Shown in pieces: positions 16,025-24,118 of a stretch of DNA of 36,229 nucleotides (positions are counted from its first letter, which is position 1; each line of letters starts with the position of its first letter). A program made the translations under genes and the position numbers. The DNA is from Streptomyces jumonjinensis (GTDB taxonomy: Bacteria; Actinomycetota; Actinomycetes; Streptomycetales; Streptomycetaceae), in contig NZ_VCLA01000147.1 in the NCBI RefSeq assembly GCF_009600885.1, positions 1 to 36,229 on the forward strand, read 5' to 3'. The notes under the pieces were generated by a model. It was not told the DNA's origin, did no database searches, and saw nothing but the letters and a program-made list of their open reading frames with translations.

Positions 16025-16993
16025 GTGAAGGGCACTGTGGGCGAGTTGGGGGAGTTCGGCCTCATCAGAGAGCTGACCTCCCGGCTCACCTCCACCCCCG
16101 CGGTCCGGATCGGGCCCGGCGACGACGCCGCGGTCGTGGCCGCGCCCGACCGCAGGGTCGTGGCGAGCACGGACATCCTCCTGGAGGGCCGGCACTTCCG
16201 GCGGGACTGGTCGACGGCGTACGACGTGGGACGCAAGGCCGCCGCGCAGAATCTCTCCGACATCGCGGCCATGGGCGCGGTCCCCACCTCGCTGCTGCTC
16301 GGTCTGGTCGTCCCGGCCGAGCTCCCCGTCACCTGGGCCACCGAGCTGATGGACGGCATCCGTGACGAATGCCAGGTCGCGGGCGCCTCGGTGGTCGGCG
16401 GGGACGTGGTGCGCGGCGAGCTGATCACCCTCGCCATCACCGCCCTCGGCGATCTGCGCGGCCATGAGCCGGTCACCCGGTCCGGCGCCCGGCCCGGCGA
16501 CGTGGTCGCGTACACCGGCTGGCTGGGCTGGTCGGCCGCCGGATACGCGGTGCTCTCCCGGGGCTTCCGCTCACCGCGCGCCTTCGTCGAGGCGCACCGC
16601 CGCCCCGAGCCGCCGTACCCCGCGGGCCCCGCCGCCGCCGCGCTCGGCGCGACCGCGATGTGCGACGTCAGCGACGGACTCGTCGCCGACCTCGGGCATA
16701 TCGCGGAGGCCAGCAAGGTCCGCATCGATCTGCGCTCCGGCGCCGTCGACGTGCCCAGCCAGATGTACGACATCGGCCAGGCGGTCGGTGTGGACCCCCT
16801 CCAGTGGGTGCTGACCGGCGGGGAGGACCACGCCATCGTGGCGACCTTCCCCCCGGAGACCAAGCTGCCCGCCCGCTGGAAGGTGATCGGAGAGGTGCTC
16901 CACCCCTCCGCCCTGCCGCAGGTCACCGTCGACGGCGCCCCCTGGCACAGCACGGGCGGCTGGGATCATTTCGGCTCCCCGGAGGGATCATGA
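16025..16993 (+). CDS. thiL: Thiamine-monophosphate kinase
   Basis: A 322-residue ATP-dependent kinase that makes thiamine diphosphate from thiamine phosphate. Typical features are GPGDDAAVV near residues 33-41, the metal-binding [11 protein letters not shown] segment, [17 protein letters not shown] and [15 protein letters not shown] chose the GTG at 16025 with GAGAGGTGAG upstream because family members begin with GELGEFGLI about here. The open upstream frame is Pro/Gly/Arg-rich and not conserved-looking. Its stop overlaps the thiD start by 4 nt (ATGA). Confidence 0.95.
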   Translation: MKGTVGELGEFGLIRELTSRLTSTPAVRIGPGDDAAVVAAPDRRVVASTDILLEGRHFRRDWSTAYDVGRKAAAQNLSDIAAMGAVPTSLLLGLVVPAELPVTWATELMDGIRDECQVAGASVVGGDVVRGELITLAITALGDLRGHEPVTRSGARPGDVVAYTGWLGWSAAGYAVLSRGFRSPRAFVEAHRRPEPPYPAGPAAAALGATAMCDVSDGLVADLGHIAEASKVRIDLRSGAVDVPSQMYDIGQAVGVDPLQWVLTGGEDHAIVATFPPETKLPARWKVIGEVLHPSALPQVTVDGAPWHSTGGWDHFGSPEGS

Positions 16994-17787
16994 GACTTCC
17001 GCTCGTACTGACCGTCGCCGGCTCCGACTCGGGCGGCGGCGCGGGCATCCAGGCCGACCTCAAGACCATGCTGGCGCTGGGCACGCACGGGATGAGCGTC
17101 ATCGCCGCCGTCACCGCGCAGAACTCGCTCGGGGTGCAGGGCTACTGGGAGCTGCCGGCGGAGGCGGTGAAGGCCCAGTACCGCAGCGTCGTCGACGACA
17201 TCGGCGTACAGGCGGTGAAGACCGGGATGCTGGCCTCGGCCCCGCTGGTGGAGACCGTCGCCGAACTGCTCGCGGGCACGGACGCGCCGGTGGTGGTCGA
17301 CCCGGTCGGGGTCTCCAAGCACGGGGACTCCCTGCTGGCGGCCTCCGCACTGGAGTCCGTACGCCGCGCACTGCTGCCGGTCGCCACCCTGGCCACCCCC
17401 AATCTGGACGAGGTGACACAGCTCACCGGGGTCGAGGTCACCGATGAGACCGGGCTGCGCCGGGCCGCCGACGCCCTGCTGGCCCTCGGCCCGCGCTGGG
17501 TGCTGGTCAAGGGCGGGCATCTGCCCGGCGACGCGGTGGATCTGCTCACGGACGGGACCGAGGAGCACTGGCTCCGCGCTCCCCGGCTCGACAACCGGCA
17601 TACGCACGGGACGGGGTGCACCCTCGCCTCGGCGATAGCCGCCGGGCTGGCGAAGGGGCTCACGGTGCCCGAGGCGGTCCAGGCGGCGAAGGAGTATGTG
17701 ACCGGGGCGATAGCCGCCGGATTCGCCCTGGGGGAGGGCATCGGGCCGGTGGACCACGGCTGGCGTTTCCGGCAGCCGCTGTCCTAG
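16990..17787 (+). CDS. thiD: Hydroxymethylpyrimidine/phosphomethylpyrimidine kinase
   Basis: A 265-residue ribokinase-fold enzyme that phosphorylates HMP and HMP-phosphate for thiamine synthesis. The N-terminal [17 protein letters not shown] motif, [12 protein letters not shown] and the anion-hole/catalytic [17 protein letters not shown] segment are all present. Its ATG overlaps thiL by 4 nt, so the two thiamine kinases are translationally coupled. A very strong terminator follows at 17799. Confidence 0.96.
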   Translation: MRLPLVLTVAGSDSGGGAGIQADLKTMLALGTHGMSVIAAVTAQNSLGVQGYWELPAEAVKAQYRSVVDDIGVQAVKTGMLASAPLVETVAELLAGTDAPVVVDPVGVSKHGDSLLAASALESVRRALLPVATLATPNLDEVTQLTGVEVTDETGLRRAADALLALGPRWVLVKGGHLPGDAVDLLTDGTEEHWLRAPRLDNRHTHGTGCTLASAIAAGLAKGLTVPEAVQAAKEYVTGAIAAGFALGEGIGPVDHGWRFRQPLS

Positions 17788-17798
17788 ACCGCAGACGC

Positions 17799-17836
17799 GC
17801 TGGAGGCCGGCTCCCTGAGGGGAGCCGGCCTCCAGC
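17799..17836 (+). terminator. Terminator hairpin after thiLD
   Basis: A perfect 17-bp stem (starting GCTGGAGGCC) with a TGAG loop, 11 nt after the thiD stop. A looser T-rich tail (GGTTTGACGGGGCTTTTTA) follows. Confidence 0.85.
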
Positions 17837-17907
17837 GGTTTGACGGGGCTTTTTACGGGGGGTGCCGGGATTCTGACGGCGAGTTCGGACGGCGTCAGAG
17901 CACGGCA

Positions 17908-17939
17908 GAAAGCCGGCCCACCGAGGTGGACCGGCTTTC
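17908..17939 (-). terminator. Terminator hairpin of rpmB (minus strand)
   Basis: A 15-bp near-perfect stem (GAAAGCCGGCCCACC region) lies 42 nt past the rpmB stop. Its single mismatch on the plus strand (C opposite A) becomes a G-U pair in the minus-strand RNA, so the hairpin is best formed by the rpmB transcript. Together with 17799-17836 it insulates the convergent thiD and rpmB genes. Confidence 0.75.
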
Positions 17940-17981
17940 CAAGGCAACCGCAGGGGCTGCGCTACGACGAAAACGTCGGCG

Positions 17982-18167
17982 TTAGCGCGAGACCTTGCCG
18001 GCCTTGATGCACGAGGTGCAGACGTTGAGCCGCTTCGGCGTCCGACCGACCACTGCACGCACGCGCTGGATGTTCGGGTTCCAGCGACGAGACGTACGGC
18101 GGTGCGAGTGCGAAATGTTGTTGCCGAAGCCCGGCCCCTTGCCGCAGACGTCGCAGTTGGCAGCCAC
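17982..18167 (-). CDS. rpmB: 50S ribosomal protein L28, zinc-binding (C+) form
   Basis: A 61-residue ribosomal protein. It keeps both cysteine pairs (CDVCGK at residues 5-10 and CTSC near residues 50-53), so it is the zinc-containing paralogue; Streptomyces is known to carry additional cysteine-free versions elsewhere under zinc control. The GTG at 18167 has GGAGTG 6 nt upstream. It is transcribed alone, divergent from the DhaL-type gene, with inverted repeats in its leader region. Confidence 0.96.
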   Translation of the reverse strand: MAANCDVCGKGPGFGNNISHSHRRTSRRWNPNIQRVRAVVGRTPKRLNVCTSCIKAGKVSR

Positions 18168-18441
18168 GGGTCACTCCAAAGACTTCAGATGCACTTACAG
18201 TGAAATCCGGCGTGCCGGAAATCAAGGATCTGATTCGGTGGCCTGCCGGGGGAATGGCCCGATTTTCATCGGGCAACCGGAGCAGCATACAACGACTGCA
18301 TCCGCACTACGAAACTACCACGGCCGCTCCCGCCCCCGCCCCGCTCCCCTCCGCCGGACGGGGTCTACCCTCGCGGTGCGACCCGCTGCCCATGGCCCGG
18401 CCCGGCCCACATCCGCCCGGCCGCTCAAGGAGGATCACCAG
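18168..18441. promoter_or_regulatory. Divergent promoter/leader region of rpmB and the DhaL-type gene
   Basis: This 274-bp gap contains two inverted repeats, TCCGGC-GT-GCCGGA (18206-18219) and CCCGAT-TTTC-ATCGGG (18258-18273), both in the probable rpmB leader. On the minus strand TATGCT lies upstream of the second repeat and is a candidate -10 box. On the plus strand TACCCT near 18366 is a candidate -10 for the DhaL-type gene. No further gene is visible. Confidence 0.5.
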
Positions 18442-20085
18442 GTGCCGCAGAATCTCGACGCCGCAGCGGTACGGATCTGGTGCGCGAGGGCGCTGGACGC
18501 GCTCGGGCGGGAGCGCGAGGAGATCGACGCGATCAATGTGTACCCCGTCGCGGACGGGGACACCGGGACGAATCTCTATCTGACGATGGAGTCCGCCGCC
18601 CAGGCCGTCGAAGCGGTCTTCACGGCCCATGAGACCCGGGCCTTCGAGCCCTCCGCCGCCGACGCGGCACGGGCGATGGCGCACGGCGCGCTCATCGGCG
18701 CGCGCGGCAACTCGGGGACGATCCTGGCCCAGCTGCTGCGCGGCACGGCCGAGCGGACCGCGGCCGGCGACGATCTGGGCGGGGCGCTGCGCCGGGCCGC
18801 CGAGCTGGCCCGGGAGGCCGTCGCGCACCCCGTGGAGGGCACCATCCTGACCGTGGCGTCCGCGGCGGCCGAGGCGGCCACGGACAGTACGGGTGATGTG
18901 GCCCACACCGCGGCGGCGGCGTACGAAGGGGCCCGCGCCGCGCTCGACGCCACCCCCGGCCAGCTGGCCGTGCTCGGCCGCGCGGGGGTCGTGGACGCGG
19001 GCGGGCGGGGGCTGCTCGCGGTGCTGGGAGCCCTGGTGGAGACGGTCTCGGGGCAGGCCCCGGCGATCCCCGCCGCCGGCCGTCCGGTGACCTCGGTCAC
19101 GGAGGGGCGGACCTGCGCCGACGGCGACCCCGCCTTCGAGGTGATCTATCTCCTGGAGGCGGCGGACGAGGCCGTGACCCGGCTGCGCGCCCGGCTGGAC
19201 GCGCTCGGCGACTCCCTGGTGGTGGTCGGCGGCGACGGCCTGTGGAATGTGCACGTCCATGTCGACGACGCGGGCGCGGCGGTCGAGGCGGGCGTGGAGG
19301 CGGGACGGCCCTACCGGATCCGCATCACCCACTTCGAGAGCGCGGCCAGCGCTGACGGCACTGACCGCGCCGACGGCACCGACGGCGCGGCGGAGCCCGC
19401 GCGGGAACGCGAGCGGGCGCAGCGGGCGGTCGTCGTGGTCGTCCCCGGCGAGGGCCTCGCCGGCGTCTGCGGCGACGCGGGCGCGACGACGGTGCTGGCG
19501 CGGCCGGGGGAGCCGCCCGCCAGCGGCGAACTGGTCGAGGCGATCCGCCGGGCGCACGCCCGGGAGGTGGTGCTGCTCCCGAACGCGCCGGAGCTGCGCC
19601 ATCCGGCCGCCGCGGCGGTGGAGCAGGCCCGTACCGAGGGGATCCGGGTCGCCCTGATCCCGACGCGGGCGGCGGTCCAGGGCATCGCGGCGCTGGCGGT
19701 GCACGAGCCGGGCCGGCGCTTCGACGAGGACGTGGTCGCGATGACGGCGGCGGCGGGGGCGACGCGGTACGCGGAGCTGACGGTCGCGGAACGGCAGTCG
19801 TGGACCTCGGCGGGGGTGTGCCAGGCGGGGGACGTGCTGGGGCTGATAGACGGCGACGTCGCCGTGATCGGCTCGGATCTCACGAGGACGGCGACGGCGG
19901 TGCTGGACCGCATGCTGGCGGCGGGCGGCGAACTGGTGACCCTGGTCCTGGGCGAGGCCGCCGGGAGCGTCCCGGCCCTGCCCGACCGGCTGGAACGCCA
20001 TGTCCGCGACGCCTACCTCGCCGTGGACACCGTGGTCTACGAGGGGGGCCGGGGCTCGGCCCTGCTGCTGATCGGCGTCGAGTAG
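18442..20085 (+). CDS. DhaL/DegV two-domain protein (FakA-like kinase family)
   Basis: A 547-residue protein with an N-terminal DhaL (DAK2) ATP-binding domain, residues 1 to about 195. It has the metal-binding motif NVYPVADGDTGTN (D38 and D40), and HGALIGARGNSGTILAQL as the second nucleotide-loop region. A middle domain follows, and a C-terminal region of the FakA/DAK1-like type extends to the end. FakA proteins phosphorylate fatty acids bound to FakB; that role is inferred here, and no fakB is adjacent. A linker near residues 300-330 is rich in repeated A/D/G (TDRADGTDGA). The GTG at 18442 has a strong AAGGAGGA 9 nt upstream. It precedes recG, a neighbour order seen in many bacteria. Confidence 0.85.
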   Translation: MPQNLDAAAVRIWCARALDALGREREEIDAINVYPVADGDTGTNLYLTMESAAQAVEAVFTAHETRAFEPSAADAARAMAHGALIGARGNSGTILAQLLRGTAERTAAGDDLGGALRRAAELAREAVAHPVEGTILTVASAAAEAATDSTGDVAHTAAAAYEGARAALDATPGQLAVLGRAGVVDAGGRGLLAVLGALVETVSGQAPAIPAAGRPVTSVTEGRTCADGDPAFEVIYLLEAADEAVTRLRARLDALGDSLVVVGGDGLWNVHVHVDDAGAAVEAGVEAGRPYRIRITHFESAASADGTDRADGTDGAAEPARERERAQRAVVVVVPGEGLAGVCGDAGATTVLARPGEPPASGELVEAIRRAHAREVVLLPNAPELRHPAAAAVEQARTEGIRVALIPTRAAVQGIAALAVHEPGRRFDEDVVAMTAAAGATRYAELTVAERQSWTSAGVCQAGDVLGLIDGDVAVIGSDLTRTATAVLDRMLAAGGELVTLVLGEAAGSVPALPDRLERHVRDAYLAVDTVVYEGGRGSALLLIGVE

Positions 20086-20148
20086 GGACCCCGCCCGGGG
20101 CGCGGAACCGTCCACAGATCACGGCGACTGTCGGTGCCGTGGTGTGCA

Positions 20149-22380
20149 ATGGATCCCGTGCCCCTGCGTGATGAACCTCTCGAAGAGCCGTTGAACGTGC
20201 GTGACGAGCCTCTCGAAGAGCCGCTGAAGAAGACGCTCGGACCCGCCACCGCGAAGGTGCTGGCCGAGCAGCTCGACCTGCGTACGGTCGGCGATCTGCT
20301 GCACCACTACCCCCGGAGATACGAGGAGCGCGGCCAGCTCACCCGGCTCGCCGAGCTGCCGCTGGACGAGGATGTGACCGTGGTGGCGCAGGTCGCCGAC
20401 GCCCGGGTGCACACCTTCAACGGCGGCCGGGGCAAGCGTCTGGAGATCACCATCACCGACGGCAGCGGACGGCTCCAGCTGGTCTTCTTCGGCCGCGGCG
20501 TCCATAAGCCGCACCAGGAGCTGCTGCCGGGCAGCCGGGCGATGTTCGCCGGCCGGGTCTCGGTGTTCAACCGGAAGCTCCAGCTCGCCCACCCCTCCTA
20601 CGCCAAGCTCGGCGGCGGCGACGACGCGGTGGACGTCGAGTCCTGGGCGGGCGCGCTGATCCCGATCTACCCCGCGTGCAAGGGGATGGAGTCCTGGAAG
20701 ATCGCCAAGGCGGTGGACGCGGTGCTGCCGCGCGCCCAGGAGGCCGCCGACCCGCTGCCGCCCGCCCTGCGGGAGGGCCGGGGCTTCGTCCCGCTGCCCG
20801 AGGCGCTGCTCAAGGTGCACCGGCCGCGCACCAAGGCGGACGTGGAGGACGCCAGAGCGCGGCTGAAGTGGGACGAGGCATTTGTGCTCCAGGTGGCGCT
20901 GGCCCGGCGCCGCTTCGCCGACGCCCAACTGCCCGCGGTGGCCCGCAGGCCCTCGCCCGGCGGCATCCTCGACGCGTTCGACGCCCGGCTGCCCTTCACC
21001 CTCACCGACGGCCAGCGGAAGGTCACCGGGGAGATCTTCGACGATCTGGCGACCGAGCATCCGATGCACCGGCTGCTCCAGGGCGAGGTCGGCTCCGGGA
21101 AGACGCTCGTCGCGCTGCGGGCCATGCTCGCCGTGGTGGACGCGGGCGGGCAGACGGCCATGCTCGCGCCCACCGAGGTCCTCGCCCAGCAGCACCACCG
21201 CTCCATCGTGGAGATGATGGGCGAGCTGGCCGAGGGCGGCATGCTCGGGGGAGCGGACCGGGCCACCAAGGTGGTGCTGCTGACCGGGTCGATGGGGGCC
21301 GCCGCCCGCCGCTCGGCGCTGCTCGATCTGGTGACCGGCGAGGCCGGGATCGTGATCGGCACCCACGCCCTGATCGAGGACAAGGTGCGGTTCCACGATC
21401 TGGGCCTGGTCGTCGTGGACGAACAGCACCGCTTCGGCGTGGAGCAGCGCGACGCCCTGCGCTCCAAGGGGAGGCAGCCGCCGCATCTGCTGGTGATGAC
21501 CGCCACCCCCATCCCGAGGACGGTCGCGATGACCGTCTTCGGTGATCTGGAGACCTCGGTGCTGGACCAGCTCCCGGCGGGGCGCTCCCCGATCGCCAGC
21601 CATGTGGTCCCCGCCCAGGACAAGCCGCACTTCCTGGCGCGGGCCTGGGAGCGGGTCCGCGAGGAGGTCGCCAAGGGGCATCAGGCGTATGTGGTCTGCC
21701 CCCGGATCGGCGACGACGAGGACGAGAAGCCGAAGAAGAAGCAGCCGGAGGACGAGGCGGAGAAGCGGCCTCCGCTCGCCGTGCTCGATGTCGCCGCACA
21801 GCTCGCCGGGGGCCCGCTCGCCGGGCTGCGCGTCGAGGTGCTGCACGGCCGGATGCCGCCCGACGACAAGGACGCGGTGATGCGCCGCTTCGCCGCGGGC
21901 GAGGCGGACGTGCTGGTGGCCACCACCGTGATCGAGGTCGGCGTCAATGTGCCCAACGCCACCGCGATGGTCATCATGGACGCGGACCGGTTCGGCGTCT
22001 CCCAGCTGCATCAGCTCCGCGGCCGGGTGGGCCGGGGCTCGGCCCCCGGGCTCTGTCTGCTGGTGACCGAGATGCCCGAGGCCGCCCCCGCCCGCGCCCG
22101 CCTCGGTGCGGTCGCCGCCACGCTCGACGGCTTCGAGCTCTCCCGTATCGATCTGGAGCAGCGCCGCGAGGGCGATGTGCTGGGCCAGGCCCAGTCCGGG
22201 GCGCGCTCCTCGCTGCGGATGCTCGCCGTCATCGAGGACGAGGAGGTCATCGCCGCGGCTCGGGAGGAGGCGGTGCGGGTCGTGCGGGAGGACCCCGGGC
22301 TGGAGAGCTCTCCCGCACTGCGCCTGGCGCTCGACGCCTTGGTGGACCATGAGCGGGAGCAGTATCTCGACAAGGGCTGA
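20149..22380 (+). CDS. recG: ATP-dependent DNA helicase RecG
   Basis: A 743-residue superfamily 2 helicase that reverses stalled forks and processes Holliday junctions. The N-terminal wedge/OB region is followed by Walker A GEVGSGKT (312-319), the DEQH box (424-427), TATPIPRT and the C-terminal QLRGRVGRG motif. A charged insert (DEDEKPKKKQPEDEAEKR) lies near residue 525. I chose the ATG at 20149; GTG at 20134 is also in frame. Its first residues contain a duplicated block, VRDEPLEEPL, and the second copy begins with a GTG (20197) that could be an alternative start. No good ribosome-binding site precedes any of these. Confidence 0.96.
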   Translation: MDPVPLRDEPLEEPLNVRDEPLEEPLKKTLGPATAKVLAEQLDLRTVGDLLHHYPRRYEERGQLTRLAELPLDEDVTVVAQVADARVHTFNGGRGKRLEITITDGSGRLQLVFFGRGVHKPHQELLPGSRAMFAGRVSVFNRKLQLAHPSYAKLGGGDDAVDVESWAGALIPIYPACKGMESWKIAKAVDAVLPRAQEAADPLPPALREGRGFVPLPEALLKVHRPRTKADVEDARARLKWDEAFVLQVALARRRFADAQLPAVARRPSPGGILDAFDARLPFTLTDGQRKVTGEIFDDLATEHPMHRLLQGEVGSGKTLVALRAMLAVVDAGGQTAMLAPTEVLAQQHHRSIVEMMGELAEGGMLGGADRATKVVLLTGSMGAAARRSALLDLVTGEAGIVIGTHALIEDKVRFHDLGLVVVDEQHRFGVEQRDALRSKGRQPPHLLVMTATPIPRTVAMTVFGDLETSVLDQLPAGRSPIASHVVPAQDKPHFLARAWERVREEVAKGHQAYVVCPRIGDDEDEKPKKKQPEDEAEKRPPLAVLDVAAQLAGGPLAGLRVEVLHGRMPPDDKDAVMRRFAAGEADVLVATTVIEVGVNVPNATAMVIMDADRFGVSQLHQLRGRVGRGSAPGLCLLVTEMPEAAPARARLGAVAATLDGFELSRIDLEQRREGDVLGQAQSGARSSLRMLAVIEDEEVIAAAREEAVRVVREDPGLESSPALRLALDALVDHEREQYLDKG
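20164..20229 (+). repeat. 33-bp tandem duplication inside the recG 5' end
   Basis: Two 33-bp units, 20164-20196 and 20197-20229, encode LRDEPLEEPLN and VRDEPLEEPLK. They are in frame and differ by only a few silent or conservative changes. Only one copy of this segment would be needed to reach the conserved start of the RecG wedge domain. Confidence 0.9.
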
Positions 22381-22793
22381 GCGGGGTCGGGGGACCCGGT
22401 GCGTCGGGTGGTTGCGGGTCCCGCTGCTTCCGGTGCTCCCGGTGCGTCCGGTGCGTCGGGTGGTCTGCTGGCCCTGCTGCGGCGGGTGCGTCCGGCGGTC
22501 CGGCGGTCCGCCGGCACAGCCGGACGGCCGTCCCGGCGGGTCCGCCTGCCCCGCTGTCCCGGCGGGTCCGACTGCCCGTCGGCCCCGCCACCCCGCCGCG
22601 CCGCGCCCCGGGCGAGCTGAGAGACTGATCGCAGCTGTCCGAGGAACCTCCGGGAAACCCGGGGAACCCGGCGCACGCGGGGGATCCAGCGGGGCCGGGG
22701 CCGGTTCCCGGAGCCTTCCCGGGGCATGGCTCCCGGGCGCGTGCCCCGGACTCCCCGGGCGGACCCCGACCGCGTAAGGACGTAAGGACCGAG
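22381..22793. other. 413-bp low-complexity G-rich spacer between recG and rsmD
   Basis: No supported gene. The first half (about 22395-22480) is a degenerate run of GGTGCGTCC/GGTGCTCCC-like 9-mers, which in one frame would read ASGAPGASGASGG. The second half (22640-22745) contains many GGG and GGGG runs. A possible 73-codon frame from 22399 is low-complexity, and I regard it as non-coding. The rsmD promoter is probably at its 3' end, where GTAAGGAC is repeated twice (22774-22790). Confidence 0.6.
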
Positions 22794-23396
22794 ATGACCC
22801 GCGTGATCGCCGGCACGGCCGGCGGGCGCCGCCTCGCCGTGCCGCCCGGCACCGGCACCCGCCCCACGTCCGACCGGGCCCGTGAGGGCCTCTTCTCCAG
22901 CTGGGAGTCCCTGCTCGGCACCCTGGCCGGGCTGCGGGTCGCCGATCTGTACGCGGGCTCCGGCGCGGTCGGCCTGGAAGCGCTCTCCCGGGGCGCGTCC
23001 CACGCCCTGCTGGTCGAGGCCGACGCCCGCGCCGCCCGCACCGTCCGGGAGAACGTCCGCGCGCTCGGCCTCCCCGGCGCCGAGGTCCGCTCCGGCAGAG
23101 CGGAGCAGATCGTCGCGGCACCGGCCCCCGCCGACCCCTACGACGTGGTCTTCCTGGACCCGCCGTACTCCGTGACCGACGACGATCTCCGGGAGATCCT
23201 GCTCACACTCCGCGCCCAGGGGTGGCTCACCGACGATGCCCTCGTCACCGTGGAGCGCAGCACCAGAGGCGGTGCCTTCCACTGGCCACAGGGCTTCGAG
23301 CCACTGCGGGCCCGTCGCTACGGCGAGGGCACGCTCTGGTACGGTCGCGCCGCCTCCTCGTACGACGAGGCTTCCACGGGCGGGGACGCCCCATGA
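22794..23396 (+). CDS. rsmD: 16S rRNA (guanine966-N2)-methyltransferase
   Basis: A 200-residue SAM-dependent methyltransferase that modifies G966 of 16S rRNA. The SAM-binding motif is [14 protein letters not shown] and the catalytic motif is DPPY (D122-Y125). The [13 protein letters not shown]-terminus is typical. The ATG at 22794 is preceded by AAGGAC 7 nt upstream, the second copy of a short tandem repeat. Its stop overlaps a possible upstream start of coaD (ATGA at 23393), so the two are at least cotranscribed, which is the usual arrangement in bacteria. Confidence 0.96.
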   Translation: MTRVIAGTAGGRRLAVPPGTGTRPTSDRAREGLFSSWESLLGTLAGLRVADLYAGSGAVGLEALSRGASHALLVEADARAARTVRENVRALGLPGAEVRSGRAEQIVAAPAPADPYDVVFLDPPYSVTDDDLREILLTLRAQGWLTDDALVTVERSTRGGAFHWPQGFEPLRARRYGEGTLWYGRAASSYDEASTGGDAP

Positions 23397-23422
23397 CCGG
23401 ACCGGAGAGCGAGGGACTTCCC

Positions 23423-23902
23423 GTGCGCCGCGCAGTCTGTCCGGGGTCGTTCGACCCCATCACCAACGGACACCTCGACATCATCGCCCGCGCCTCCAAG
23501 CTGTACGACGTCGTACATGTCGCGGTGATGGTCAACCAGTCCAAGAAGGGTCTGTTCACCGTCGAGGAACGGATGGACCTGATCCGCCAGGTGACCACGG
23601 AGTACGGAAACGTCTCCGTGGAGTCCCACCACGGCCTTCTCGTCGACTTCTGCAAGGCGCGCGACATCCCCGCCATCGTCAAGGGGCTGCGGGCGGTCAG
23701 CGACTTCGACTACGAGCTTCAGATGGCCCAGATGAACAACGGCCTCTCCGGTGTCGAGACCCTCTTCGTCCCCACCAACCCCACCTACAGCTTCCTCTCC
23801 TCCAGCCTGGTCAAGGAGGTCGCCGCCTGGGGCGGCGACGTCTCCCATCTGCTGCCCCCGGCCGTCCACGAGGCTCTCGTCAGACGACTGACCGGCGGCT
23901 GA
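23423..23902 (+). CDS. coaD: Phosphopantetheine adenylyltransferase
   Basis: A 159-residue nucleotidyltransferase that makes dephospho-CoA from phosphopantetheine and [19 protein letters not shown] at the N-terminus holds the TNGH signature, and [16 protein letters not shown] corresponds to the second nucleotide-binding motif. I prefer the GTG at 23423 (GAGGGA 7 nt upstream), which gives the exact family length and start ([11 protein letters not shown]). The alternative ATG at 23393 overlaps rsmD and adds 10 residues. The stop codon TGA (23900-23902) is embedded in an 11-bp tandem repeat. Confidence 0.95.
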   Translation: MRRAVCPGSFDPITNGHLDIIARASKLYDVVHVAVMVNQSKKGLFTVEERMDLIRQVTTEYGNVSVESHHGLLVDFCKARDIPAIVKGLRAVSDFDYELQMAQMNNGLSGVETLFVPTNPTYSFLSSSLVKEVAAWGGDVSHLLPPAVHEALVRRLTGG

Positions 23903-23920
23903 CCGGCGGCTGACCGGCGA
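23888..23920. repeat. 11-bp tandem repeat CTGACCGGCGG x3 spanning the coaD stop
   Basis: Copies begin at 23888, 23899 and 23910; the third has one changed base at its end. The coaD stop codon is in the second copy. The unit shares CTGACCG with the gltX repeat. Confidence 0.92.
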
Positions 23921-24118
23921 GTGGCCGGAGAGCGGTCGGAGAGCGGCCCGGCGAGGGACCCGCGGCCGGCCCCGACGGCCGCTCACCACCCCGCCTGACG
24001 ATCCGTCAATCGGTGTCGGAGGGGCGTCCGCTCGCCGTACAGTCATCCCGTCCGTCTCCGGCGTCTCCGGTGGGACGGGCGCGGCTCAGACGTATCAGGC
24101 AGAGAGTGGCGGACCACG

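Noticed and set aside
22399..22620. 73-codon Ala/Ser/Gly/Arg-rich frame after recG
   Set aside because: Low complexity, no ribosome-binding site, and best explained by the repeated 9-mers.
20119..23121. 1,000-codon open frame on the minus strand
   Set aside because: Antisense to recG and rsmD, which have full motif sets; the product is Arg/Gly/Pro-rich with no domain.
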